From a bacterium (GTDB lineage: Bacteria > Krumholzibacteriota > Krumholzibacteriia > LZORAL124-64-63): a stretch of 64,000 nt of DNA. The position numbers and the translations under genes were made by a program. Where the stretch lies: assembly GCA_024231905.1 (NCBI GenBank), contig JAAEQC010000092.1, forward strand, positions 214,726-278,725. The letters are read 5' to 3'. The notes beneath the pieces are model-generated. The model was given only the letters and a program-made list of their open reading frames with translations, ran no database searches and was not told the DNA's origin. This document shows, piece after piece, positions 42,328 to 49,912 of the stretch (positions are counted from its first letter, which is position 1; every line of letters starts with the position of its first letter).

Positions 42328-43866
42328 ATGACGATTCGCATCACCGACGGGTACATATCTTCGGTCCTCATGGGGGACCTGAATCGCAGTCTGACGGCCA
42401 TGTACCGGAACCAGCGCATGGCCGGCAGCATGCAGCGGGTGAACGAGTATGCCGACGATCCGCGAGGTGTGACCGCCATCCAGCGCTACCAGACCCTGCT
42501 CAACACCAACACGGAATACCAGGGCAACATCTCCCGGAGCCGCGTGCTGGTGGATTCCACCGACACCTCCCTGCAGTCGGTTTCGGAGATCCTGGCCGAC
42601 GTGCGGGTCATCTCCCTGCGCGAGGCCTCGGCCCTGTCCACGACCCAGAGCATGACCGCTGCCGCGGCCGAGGTGGACAGCCTCATCGAACGCCTCATGA
42701 ACGTGTTGAACACGAACATCGAGGGAAGCTACATCTTCGCCGGCACCGAGACCGACGCGTCACCCTTCGTGCGCACCGGCGGCACGGTTATCTACCAGGG
42801 AAACGACCAGGCCATCAACAGCCGCACCGGCGCCAACTCCCTCATGCAGGTGAACGTCACCGGCGACACGCTCATGGGCAGTCGCAGCGCCAGCCTGGTG
42901 GGCACCACCGACCTGGGCCCGCAGGTGGAAGTCACGACCCAACTCTGGGACCTGAACATGGGTGCCGGCTGGAGTACAGGCGCCTTCGAGATCCAGGACG
43001 GCAGCGGCGGCCAGTGGCAGGTCGACCTCACCGGGGCCATCACGATTGGCCACGTAATCAACGCCATCGTCACCTCCACCGGCGGCGCCGTGAACGCGGC
43101 CATCGCCGCCGACGGGCAGGGGCTCGTCCTGACCGGCGCGGCGCCCATCGTGGTGTCCGAGTTGGAGGAGGGGAACGTCGCCACGACCCTGGGTATCGTA
43201 GGCACCAGCGACGGTAGCACCCTCGAGGGACGCGACATCCGGCCCGCCACCGAGGCGACCACAGACCTGGCGGACATCTCGACCCTGGCTGGCAACCTGC
43301 CCCTGGGGCTGATCGAAATCGACTGGCAAGGCGCCACCTACACGGTGGACTTCAGCGGGGCCACCACTGTCGGGGACATGCAGGCAGCCGTGGCCGCCAC
43401 GGTCCCCGGCATGGAACTCCAAATCCGGCCTTCTGGCGTCGTGCTCGTCGGCGGCTCCCCCGAGGCTTTCACCGTGCGCGACGCGGATGCCACCAACTCG
43501 GCCACGGTCCTGGGCCTGGCCGGGGACGGCGGTCCGGTCCGGCTCTTCGGTGTCCTGGAGGATCTCCAGGCGTCCCTGCTGGCCGGCGACACCAACGCGG
43601 TCCGCAACTCGGTGAACGAGCTCGCGGATCTCGAGACCGTGGTCATGGAACTCCTGCTGCGCAACGGCGGCCGCCAGACCGATCTGGACTGGGCCGACCA
43701 GGTGCTGAACCAGCGGGACGAGCAGCTGCGTACGAACCTCAGCCTGGAACGCGACGCCGACGTGGCCGAGGTCGCCACGGAACTGGCCCGCACGGAGGCC
43801 GCCTACCAGGCGTCCCTGCTGGTCACGAGCCGACTTTTTGAGATGAACCTGTTGAAGTACCTCTAG
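42328..43866 (+). CDS. flgL: Flagellar hook-associated protein 3 FlgL, enlarged
   Basis: 512 residues, against about 300 for enteric FlgL. Flagellin-like N-terminus (YADDPRGVTAIQRYQTLLNT, then the helix with SLQSVSEILADVRVISLREA) and C-terminus (AYQASLLVTSRLFEMNLLKY). The extra length is a central insert with two flagellin-IN type modules, about 210-290 (VDLTGAITIGHVINAIVTST) and 325-395 (YTVDFSGATTVGDMQAAVAA). It joins FlgK to the filament. The insert likely forms surface-exposed domains. Confidence 0.93.
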   Translation: MTIRITDGYISSVLMGDLNRSLTAMYRNQRMAGSMQRVNEYADDPRGVTAIQRYQTLLNTNTEYQGNISRSRVLVDSTDTSLQSVSEILADVRVISLREASALSTTQSMTAAAAEVDSLIERLMNVLNTNIEGSYIFAGTETDASPFVRTGGTVIYQGNDQAINSRTGANSLMQVNVTGDTLMGSRSASLVGTTDLGPQVEVTTQLWDLNMGAGWSTGAFEIQDGSGGQWQVDLTGAITIGHVINAIVTSTGGAVNAAIAADGQGLVLTGAAPIVVSELEEGNVATTLGIVGTSDGSTLEGRDIRPATEATTDLADISTLAGNLPLGLIEIDWQGATYTVDFSGATTVGDMQAAVAATVPGMELQIRPSGVVLVGGSPEAFTVRDADATNSATVLGLAGDGGPVRLFGVLEDLQASLLAGDTNAVRNSVNELADLETVVMELLLRNGGRQTDLDWADQVLNQRDEQLRTNLSLERDADVAEVATELARTEAAYQASLLVTSRLFEMNLLKYL

Positions 43867-43905
43867 ACCCGGCGGCCAGGGGCGCCGTCCAACAAGGAGC
43901 GATCG

Positions 43906-44451
43906 ATGCCTAGCTTCAAGACCGTGAGATTCGGGGACCTGGACTACCGGGACGACGATGTCATCACCCTCCCGGAGGGTCTCCTGGGCATGCCCACGCT
44001 GCAGCGTTGGCTCATGCTGGAAATGGGTGAGAACGTGCCCATGAAGTGGTTCCAGTCCCTGGACCGGGCTGACTTCGGCTTCCCTGTCTGCCAGCCGGGT
44101 TTCTTCCACGACGAGTACGCCGTGGACGTGCCCACCGGCCTGCAGGAGCGCCTGGGCGCAGAAGCACCGGAGGATCTCATCACGCTGATCATCACCACGG
44201 TTCATCCCGGTGGTGAGCGGGTGACGGGCAACCTGTTGGCGCCCATGGTGATCGCTGCCGAGAGCCGGCGTGGGGCCCAGGTCGTCCAGGAGAGCGACGG
44301 CTACGGAATCCGCCAGGAGATCGATTACCTGAAATTTGGCCTTGCCGTGCATTCCGACGCGGTGGACAATGGTGAAGCTACCGAGAGCTCGGCCGATCGG
44401 GAACCTGGCGTCGAAGAGAGCATCGAGACCCAGGAATCCGTGGTGGTCTAG
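43906..44451 (+). CDS. fliW: Flagellar assembly factor FliW
   Basis: 181 residues, somewhat longer than usual because of an acidic C-terminal tail after about 150. Family features: VRFGDLDYRDDDVITLPEGL at the start, WFQSLDRADFGFPVCQPG near 46-63, and LITLIITTVHPGGERVTGNLLAP near 87-109. FliW binds CsrA and flagellin in turn, coupling flagellin translation to secretion. It lies directly before csrA and after flgL, the classic arrangement. AAGGAG precedes the ATG. Confidence 0.95.
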   Translation: MPSFKTVRFGDLDYRDDDVITLPEGLLGMPTLQRWLMLEMGENVPMKWFQSLDRADFGFPVCQPGFFHDEYAVDVPTGLQERLGAEAPEDLITLIITTVHPGGERVTGNLLAPMVIAAESRRGAQVVQESDGYGIRQEIDYLKFGLAVHSDAVDNGEATESSADREPGVEESIETQESVVV

Positions 44452-44499
44452 CACGCCGCCCGGGGCGGTGGCCGTCCCGGTTCCGGACAAGGAGGTCCC

Positions 44500-44742
44500 G
44501 TGCTCATACTCAGCCGCAAACGCAACGAGAAGATCATGATCGGAGACGATATCTCCATCATGATCGTCGACATCCGCGGCGACCAGGTGCAGATCGGCAT
44601 CGACGCGCCGCGCTCGATCCCCGTCCACCGGCACGAGATCTACGAGGAGATCAAGAGCTCGACTCTCGGTGCCGCTGCCTCGGACGAGGTGGACATGGAC
44701 GCCATTCGCCGCAAGGCGAAGAAGGATGGCGGAGAGAAATAG
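44500..44742 (+). CDS. csrA: RNA-binding translational regulator CsrA
   Basis: 80 residues. [36 protein letters not shown] and the RNA-contact segment [13 protein letters not shown] are textbook CsrA. The tail beyond residue 60 is a charged extension. GTG at 44500 follows AAGGAGG. Upstream GGACAAGGAGG offers two GGA motifs, so autoregulation is possible. Paired with FliW it should repress flagellin translation when unbound. Last gene of the flgF operon. Confidence 0.97.
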   Translation: MLILSRKRNEKIMIGDDISIMIVDIRGDQVQIGIDAPRSIPVHRHEIYEEIKSSTLGAAASDEVDMDAIRRKAKKDGGEK

Positions 44743-44774
44743 GGCGGACTGGGTCCGCAGTTCATAGATGACAG

Positions 44775-44800
44775 GAAATCCTCCCGGGCGGGAGGATTTC
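44775..44800. terminator. Hairpin between csrA and the fliT-like gene
   Basis: Perfect 11-pair stem GAAATCCTCCC/GGGAGGATTTC with loop GGGC, between convergent genes. T-tracts are short on both sides, so efficiency is unclear. Confidence 0.6.
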
Positions 44801-44839
44801 TTGCGTCAGGGTCGTGTGCGGCCGGGGTACCGGGCCGGG

Positions 44840-45184
44840 TCAGGCCCGGCGGTTGACGGCACCCTGGAGTGGACTGTCGTCATAGGAGGAGGGGCCGGTG
44901 GGGGCGGCGCCGAGACGGTCGCGGAATTCGGCCGCGGCCGCGGCCAGGGCCTCTTCTGCCAGAAGTTGCAGATCATGGTCAGCGGAGGCCAGGGCTTCGA
45001 GAGAGGGGCCACAGGCGGTCAGGACAGACTCGTCGGCTTCCCGGTGGGCATCCTGGAAGTCTGCCATGGCGTCGGCGCGGCGGGCCAGGACGTCGTCCCA
45101 GGCGTCGGGCCGCTCCTCGGCGAGGCTCGAGCGCAGTTCGTCGGTCAATTCGAGGGCCTGGTCGATGGTGTCCTGAAGAAGCAT
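44840..45184 (-). CDS. Small helical protein in the FliT position
   Basis: 114 residues, acidic and almost wholly alpha-helical (LLQDTIDQALELTDELRSSL, then AWDDVLARRADAMADFQDAH). The sequence is not diagnostic, but it directly follows fliS with a one-base gap, where FliT, the export chaperone of FliD, is usually encoded, and its size and helicity fit. It ends the minus-strand filament operon. Confidence 0.6.
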   Translation of the reverse strand: MLLQDTIDQALELTDELRSSLAEERPDAWDDVLARRADAMADFQDAHREADESVLTACGPSLEALASADHDLQLLAEEALAAAAAEFRDRLGAAPTGPSSYDDSPLQGAVNRRA

Positions 45185-45185
45185 G

Positions 45186-45707
45186 TCAAACCGTCACCGA
45201 TAGGGTGGACATTCCTTCCGCGGCGCGGTCGGCCTCCAGAGGCGACCCGTCACGGGGTTCGCCCTGGCCGGTAGCAGGATTCGGGCCCGCTCCGGTCTGA
45301 CCGTCGATGCGGCGACGGCGTTCCTTCTCGCCGGCCCCTGCGGGCACCTGGCTCCAGGCTTCCAACAGCGGTTCCAGGACGGCCGTGGCGTCGTCCAGAT
45401 GGGCCGCGTCCTGATCCACGATGACCAGCAGCAGCTCCTGGAAGACGTAGTCGTAGATGGCGTCCAGGTTGCGCGCGATCTCGCCGCCGATCTCGTAGTC
45501 GAGGGCGTTGCGCAGCTCGGTGATGATGTTCTGGACACCGATGACCTTGGTGTTCAACTCCGGCCGCTTGCCGGCGGCCAGGGCGGTGCGGGCGTCCTCC
45601 AGGTCGCGCAGCATGCGCTCGTAGAGGGCGACGATGAGGCGCTCGGGGGTCATGGAGCCCACGTTGGCTTGACGGTACTGTTCAGCGGTGTGTCGGTAGT
45701 CGTGCAT
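45186..45707 (-). CDS. fliS: Flagellin export chaperone FliS
   Basis: 173 residues. The FliS domain occupies about 1-130: YRHTAEQYRQANVGSMTPER, LIVALYERMLRDLEDARTAL, LRNALDYEIGGEIARNLDAI and YDYVFQELL. A disordered, charged tail of about 40 residues follows, which enteric FliS lacks. It keeps flagellin monomeric before export. It comes 15 bases after fliD on the minus strand. Confidence 0.93.
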   Translation of the reverse strand: MHDYRHTAEQYRQANVGSMTPERLIVALYERMLRDLEDARTALAAGKRPELNTKVIGVQNIITELRNALDYEIGGEIARNLDAIYDYVFQELLLVIVDQDAAHLDDATAVLEPLLEAWSQVPAGAGEKERRRRIDGQTGAGPNPATGQGEPRDGSPLEADRAAEGMSTLSVTV

Positions 45708-45722
45708 TCCGTCTCCCTGGCG

Positions 45723-47051
45723 CTACTGCTGGTAGAAGCCAATCGAACTCAGATAACTGCCCTGGGCCTGGAGCTGGGACACCATGGCCTCCATGGCAGT
45801 GAACTTCCGTTCGAGGGTCGACTGGTAGGTTTCGATGCTGCGCTCGTAACGGGCGATGGAGCTGTCGGCGTACTTGATCTTCTGATTGAGAATGTCGGTG
45901 GAGCTCTTGAACATGCCGTCCACCGAATCGGTCATGTCGTCGATGGCCGCGTCCAGCAGGGAAGCCTTGCCCACGTTGCCGTCGCGTTCGATGAGCAGGT
46001 CGCGGACCGAGCCGTAATCGTTGTCGAGAGCATCGTTGAACTCTTCGGCATCCCATTCCAGCAGACCGTCGGAACCCCGCGTAACCCCGATCTGGAAGAA
46101 CGAGGAGACGGAGCCGAGACCTCCGGTGAAGGAGGCGCTCATGATGTTGTCGACCCGCCAGCCCACCGAACGCATGGTCGGGCTGCTGCGCAGGTCACCC
46201 TCGGAGCCGCTCTGGTCCTTCATGAACCGCGTCAGGTCGTTGTAGGCATCCACCAGGGACTTGACGTTCTCGGCGATTCCCTCGTTGTCGCGACCGACGG
46301 TGACGTGGATCTCCTCGCCCGGTGCGGCCGAGAGCAGGTCGAGGGTCAGGCCCTGGATGATCTCGCTCGAGGTGTTCGACGTGGCCGTGACCGGGATGTC
46401 GTCCACCAGGAGCACCGCGTCCGCTGCGGCGACCTGGTTGGTCAAGGTGGGGGTCGTGCCCCCTGTGAGGCCGCTGGTATCGACGCTGAAACTGTTGGCG
46501 GTGCCGGCCTCGGCGCCGGTCAGGATCAGGTGGTAGCCGCCGGTAGCGGAGCCGTCGAAGATCACCGTGGCGCCCACGCCTTCGACGTTCTCGGTGATCT
46601 GATTGGCAAGACTCGAGAGATTGGAGCCGGGGCCGACAGTCAGGTCGACGACCTCGCCGTTGACCGTGAAGCTCACGGTGCCGGTGCCCACCGATTCGTC
46701 GGCCGAGTCGAAGCCCTGGGAGACTTCCTTCTGAGCCACGGCGCGGGACTGGATCTCGATGGTGTAGGAACCGGGGGCGGCGTTGGTGTCGGCGTCCACG
46801 CGCAGCACGTCCTCGTTGCTGCTTGAGGCCTGGACCGCGCTGAATTCCTTGGCGGTGTCGACGTTTTGCGCGGCTTCCTGGAGAGCCAACAGTTTCGTCT
46901 TGAGGGTGGCCAGGGAGCTGATCTCCGACTGGTATCCCTGCTTGCGTCGCTCAAGGCGGTAGATGGGAGCCCGTTTCAGCTCCACCAGCTGGGATACGAT
47001 CGTACCCGTATCCATGCCGGTGACCAACCCGCCAAACGAGATGGAACTCAT
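45723..47051 (-). CDS. fliD: Filament cap protein FliD
   Basis: 442 residues. N-terminal FliD domain (SISFGGLVTGMDTGTIVSQL, LKRAPIYRLERRKQGYQSEI), flagellin-IN motif near 150-210, and C-terminal FliD domain (DQSGSEGDLRSSPTMRSVGW, ITRGSDGLLEWD-like block, and the terminal coiled coil YERSIETYQSTLERKFTAME with VSQLQAQGSYL). It caps the growing filament. GGAGGACGACC region gives the ribosome-binding site before ATG 47051. Confidence 0.95.
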   Translation of the reverse strand: MSSISFGGLVTGMDTGTIVSQLVELKRAPIYRLERRKQGYQSEISSLATLKTKLLALQEAAQNVDTAKEFSAVQASSSNEDVLRVDADTNAAPGSYTIEIQSRAVAQKEVSQGFDSADESVGTGTVSFTVNGEVVDLTVGPGSNLSSLANQITENVEGVGATVIFDGSATGGYHLILTGAEAGTANSFSVDTSGLTGGTTPTLTNQVAAADAVLLVDDIPVTATSNTSSEIIQGLTLDLLSAAPGEEIHVTVGRDNEGIAENVKSLVDAYNDLTRFMKDQSGSEGDLRSSPTMRSVGWRVDNIMSASFTGGLGSVSSFFQIGVTRGSDGLLEWDAEEFNDALDNDYGSVRDLLIERDGNVGKASLLDAAIDDMTDSVDGMFKSSTDILNQKIKYADSSIARYERSIETYQSTLERKFTAMEAMVSQLQAQGSYLSSIGFYQQ

Positions 47052-47108
47052 GGTCGTCCTCCGGTTCGTGCTCGCGTACTGGCGATCCGTCGCAACCGTC
47101 GAGCTCCG

Positions 47109-47498
47109 TCAGTGGGCCTCGTCCAGGACCACTCCTGCGAGATCGGCAATTTTGCGCTGCAGGTTAAGGACTTTTTCCGGCGGAAACTGCTTGATGGTCT
47201 CGCCGTTCTCGTCCTTGAGCTCGACGACGACCTTGCCCGTCTCCTCGTCCTTGTGGATGCTGACCTGCCATCCCGGGGGACCGGCCTCGGCCAGGGCTTC
47301 ACTCAGGCGCTCGAGCGCCTCGATCTGCTCGGCCGGGTCGAGCTGCCGTATATCCTCCTGGGTCTCTCGGGACAGAGCCACGGGGGACTCCTCCGCGGGC
47401 TCGGCCACCGGGCGTTCGGGTGCGACTTCGACTTCGGTCGGCTTGGATTCTTCGACGGCCGCTACGGGCCTCGCGTTGATAGGCTGGATGTCGGCCAT
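47109..47498 (-). CDS. flaG: FlaG family protein
   Basis: 129 residues. Variable, Glu/Pro-rich N-terminal half and the conserved FlaG C-terminal core WQVSIHKDEETGKVVVELKD, then TIKQFPPEKVLNLQRKI. It is encoded between fliC and fliD as in many flagellated bacteria and affects filament length. ATG at 47498 is six bases from AGGAGG (47510-47505); a TTG two codons upstream touches the ribosome-binding site and is unlikely to be used. The site itself is duplicated in tandem. Confidence 0.9.
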   Translation of the reverse strand: MADIQPINARPVAAVEESKPTEVEVAPERPVAEPAEESPVALSRETQEDIRQLDPAEQIEALERLSEALAEAGPPGWQVSIHKDEETGKVVVELKDENGETIKQFPPEKVLNLQRKIADLAGVVLDEAH

Positions 47499-47504
47499 GG
47501 CCAA

Positions 47505-47532
47505 CCTCCTGACTGCGACCCTCCTGACTGCG
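47505..47532 (-). repeat. Tandemly duplicated ribosome-binding element before flaG
   Basis: CCTCCTGACTGCG occurs twice with a 15-base period (47505-47517 and 47520-47532). Each copy reads AGGAGG on the minus strand, so flaG has two ribosome-binding sites, only the nearer one correctly spaced. Confidence 0.8.
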
Positions 47533-47534
47533 CC

Positions 47535-47559
47535 GGGAGCCCCGCCGGGCGGGGCTCCC
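47535..47559 (-). other. Strong hairpin between fliC1 and flaG
   Basis: Perfect 12-base arms GGGAGCCCCGCC/GGCGGGGCTCCC around a single base. No T-tract follows on the minus strand, so it is more likely a partial terminator or an mRNA-processing or stability element that sets fliC over fliD expression. Confidence 0.6.
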
Positions 47560-47576
47560 GTACGCGTTGGCTATGC

Positions 47577-48401
47577 CTAGCCGAGCAGCGACAGGGCCAG
47601 ACCCGAGGTCTGGTTGGCCTGCGCCAGCACGCTCACGCCAGCCTGCTGCAGGATCTGATAACTGGTCATGGCCGCGGTCTCCTTGGCCACGTCCACGTCC
47701 CGCATACGACTGTTGGCAGCGGAGAGGTTCTCCGCGGTCATGGAGATGTTGCGGATCGAGGACTCGAGGCGGTTCTGCACCGCACCGAAGTCCGAACGGG
47801 CGCTGGATACGCTCGCGATGGCCGCGTCGATCTCGTCCAGCGCCGTCGCCGCGTTGGCCGCGGTGTCGATGCCGGTGGTCGTCGTCAGACCGGCCGAATC
47901 CAGATCCGAGCTCAGGTCGACCTGGACCCGGTCCGTGGCGGCCGACGTGATGCCGACCTGGATGTTGACCGTGCCGCCGGAACCATCCAGCAGCGCGACG
48001 CCGTTGAACTCGGCCGAGTCGGAGATCCGGTCGATCTCGGAGGTCAGAGCCGTGTACTCCGCGTCCAGATAGGCACGCTCGGAGTTGCTCAGAGTACCGG
48101 TCATGGACTGCTCGGACAGCTCCTTCATACGAATGAGGAGGCCGGACACCTCGTCCAAGGCACCCTCACCGACCTGCACCATGGAGATGCCGTCGGCAGC
48201 GTTGCGTCCCGCCTGGTCCAGAGCGCGGATGTCGGCCTTCAAGCCTTCGGAGATGGCCAGACCGGCAGCATCGTCACCGGCGCGGTTGATACGCAGACCG
48301 GAGCTCAGCTTCTCCATGCTCTTCTGGAAGCGGGCAGTGGTGTTGTACAGGTGACGCTGGGTGTTAACGGAAGAGACATTCGTGTTGATGCGGATACCCA
48401 T
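47577..48401 (-). CDS. fliC: Flagellin 1
   Basis: 274 residues, a short flagellin with only the D0/D1 axial domains and a small middle part. N-terminus GIRINTNVSSVNTQRHLYNT with LSSGLRINRAGDDAAGLAIS, and C-terminus ETAAMTSYQILQQAGVSVLA with ANQTSGLALSLLG. It has its own sigma-28 promoter (48531-48558) and a leader with a CsrA-type hairpin. It is followed by flaG-fliD-fliS. About four-fifths identical to flagellin 2 by eye, clearly a recent paralogue. Confidence 0.96.
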   Translation of the reverse strand: MGIRINTNVSSVNTQRHLYNTTARFQKSMEKLSSGLRINRAGDDAAGLAISEGLKADIRALDQAGRNAADGISMVQVGEGALDEVSGLLIRMKELSEQSMTGTLSNSERAYLDAEYTALTSEIDRISDSAEFNGVALLDGSGGTVNIQVGITSAATDRVQVDLSSDLDSAGLTTTTGIDTAANAATALDEIDAAIASVSSARSDFGAVQNRLESSIRNISMTAENLSAANSRMRDVDVAKETAAMTSYQILQQAGVSVLAQANQTSGLALSLLG

Positions 48402-48404
48402 TGT

Positions 48405-48419
48405 ATTCCTCCATGGAAT
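48405..48419 (-). promoter_or_regulatory. CsrA-type hairpin over the fliC1 ribosome-binding site
   Basis: On the minus strand ATTCC-ATGGA-GGAAT forms a five-pair stem with GGA in its loop. It covers the ribosome-binding site GGAGG just before the fliC1 start. Further GGA motifs lie upstream in the roughly 120-base leader. This is the arrangement by which CsrA represses flagellin in Bacillus. Confidence 0.55.
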
Positions 48420-48530
48420 GGGTTGTCGTCCGTGACGTCAGGGGCGCTCCTTGCCCCCTCTCGGATGTGAGAGTTTCGTCCGAACTCCGTTCGATTTAGT
48501 GCGCGACCCTATTGCCGTGCTGATGAAAAC

Positions 48531-48558
48531 TATCGGCATGAGCCCGCGGATTCTTTAG
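48531..48558 (-). promoter_or_regulatory. Sigma-28 promoter of fliC1
   Basis: On the minus strand CTAAAG (48558-48553), 15 bases, GCCGATA (48537-48531). Identical boxes and spacing to the flgM promoter. Confidence 0.88.
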
Positions 48559-48593
48559 GACAGAATTGGATAGAACAGAAATATTCTCAGCGT

Positions 48594-48631
48594 AAAGAAA
48601 TACCGCCGTTCCCGGGTGGGAACGGCGGTAT
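48594..48631 (-). terminator. Terminator of fliC2
   Basis: A perfect 14-pair stem ATACCGCCGTTCCC/GGGAACGGCGGTAT with a four-base loop, followed on the minus strand by TTCTTT. Confidence 0.88.
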
Positions 48632-48660
48632 CAGAGTTGTCGACTTGGTGCGCCGGGGTG

Positions 48661-49485
48661 TTACTGGAGCAGCGACAGGGCCAGACTGGACGTCTGGTTG
48701 GCCTGGGCCAGCACGCTCACGCCGGCCTGCTGCAGGATCTGGTAGCTTGTCATGGCTGCCGTTTCCTTGGCCACGTCCACGTCGCGGATCCGGCTATTGG
48801 CCGCAGCCAGGTTCTCGGCGGTCAGGTTCGTGTTCCGGATAGAGGACTCCAGGCGGTTCTGGATAGCTCCGAAATCGGCGCGCACCGATGATATGGCCGA
48901 GATGGCCGCGTCGATCTCATCCATGGCGGTGCCGGCGTTGGCGGCCGTGTCCACGCCGGTGGTGGTGGTCAACGCGGCGGAATCCATGTCGTTGCCCAGG
49001 TCCACCGCGACGCGATCCGTGGCGGCGGACGTGATGCCCACCTGGATGTTCACCGCGCCGCCGGTGCCGTTCAGCAACTTGACGCCGTTGAATTCAGTGG
49101 CCTCGGAGATGCGGTCGATCTCGCTGGTCAACGCGCTGTACTCCGCGTCCAGGTAGGCACGCTCGGAGTTGCTCAGGGTACCGGTCATGGACTGCTCGGC
49201 CAGTTCCTTCATGCGGATCAGGATGTTGGAGACCTCGTCCAGGGCGCCTTCACCGACCTGCACCATGGAAATACCATCGGCGGCGTTACGTGCGGACTGT
49301 TCCATGGCGCGGATGTCGGCCTTCAAGCCCTCGGAAATGGCCAGGCCGGCGGCGTCGTCGCCGGCGCGGTTGATGCGCAGCCCGGAGCTCAGCTTCTCCA
49401 TGCTCTTCCGAAAGCGGACCGTGTTGTTGTACAAGTGCCGCCGGGTGTTCAGCGACGAGATGTTGGTGTTGATGCGGATGCCCAT
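48661..49485 (-). CDS. fliC: Flagellin 2
   Basis: 274 residues, the same length as flagellin 1 and close to it in sequence, with small changes such as NTRRHLYNNTVRFRKSMEKL at the N-terminus and ANQTSSLALSLLQ at the end. It keeps both axial domains. AAGGAGGA precedes ATG 49485. A sigma-28-like element lies about 320 bases upstream, giving a long leader, and a strong terminator follows the gene, so it is transcribed alone. Confidence 0.95.
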   Translation of the reverse strand: MGIRINTNISSLNTRRHLYNNTVRFRKSMEKLSSGLRINRAGDDAAGLAISEGLKADIRAMEQSARNAADGISMVQVGEGALDEVSNILIRMKELAEQSMTGTLSNSERAYLDAEYSALTSEIDRISEATEFNGVKLLNGTGGAVNIQVGITSAATDRVAVDLGNDMDSAALTTTTGVDTAANAGTAMDEIDAAISAISSVRADFGAIQNRLESSIRNTNLTAENLAAANSRIRDVDVAKETAAMTSYQILQQAGVSVLAQANQTSSLALSLLQ

Positions 49486-49802
49486 CGTGTTCCTCCTTGA
49501 AACCTCTCGGTTCTACCGCCCACAACGGCGCCGTCCATGACGGCGTCGATTCCGGCAGCGACCGGGGGCGTCCGGTGCGGTGCCGACGGGCGGTGATGCC
49601 CGTTTCCACGGGCCGAACGAGGGGGGAGGGGCCGGAACGCATGCGGGCGATCCGGCGGTTGGTCATGGGCGATCGCGTGGCGTCCGCCGTGCCGGTTCTC
49701 CTCCCTGAGAACCTCGTGGGCCGCATGTCGACTTCGACCTGGGGTTGGAGCACCTCGATGCCATCCGTGGCCACGGGTGTTCCGGGGAAGTCGACATGTT
49801 GA

Positions 49803-49830
49803 TTATCGGTAGTCGAAGGAGGGGCTTGAG
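49803..49830 (-). promoter_or_regulatory. Sigma-28-like promoter upstream of flagellin 2
   Basis: On the minus strand CTCAAG (49830-49825), 14 bases, ACCGATAA (49810-49803). Spacing is one base short, and the first -10 base differs from consensus, so it is probably weaker than the fliC1 promoter. Confidence 0.6.
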
Positions 49831-49853
49831 CAGAGAAACGCCGGGAAGCCAGC

Positions 49854-49884
49854 GACCGGCGGCGCCGGACGGGCGCCGCCGGTC
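49854..49884 (-). terminator. GC-rich hairpin after flagellin 3
   Basis: Perfect 13-base arms GACCGGCGGCGCC/GGCGCCGCCGGTC with a five-base loop, 28 bases past the flagellin 3 stop. It lacks a T-tract, so termination may be Rho-assisted or incomplete. Confidence 0.5.
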
Positions 49885-49912
49885 AGGACAACCGGTTTAC
49901 GAAACAGACGGG

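Larger units (their letters stand above)
49486..49912. other. Region between flagellin 3 and flagellin 2
   Basis: No convincing gene. On the minus strand it holds, in order, a hairpin after flagellin 3 (49854-49884), the sigma-28-like element (49803-49830), and then about 310 bases of untranslated leader of flagellin 2. Short ORFs on both strands lack ribosome-binding sites. Confidence 0.6.

Noticed and set aside
49286-49802. Small ORFs on both strands between the flagellin genes
   Set aside because: No ribosome-binding sites, Arg/Pro/Ser-rich composition typical of GC-rich non-coding frames, and overlap with the flagellin 2 coding region.
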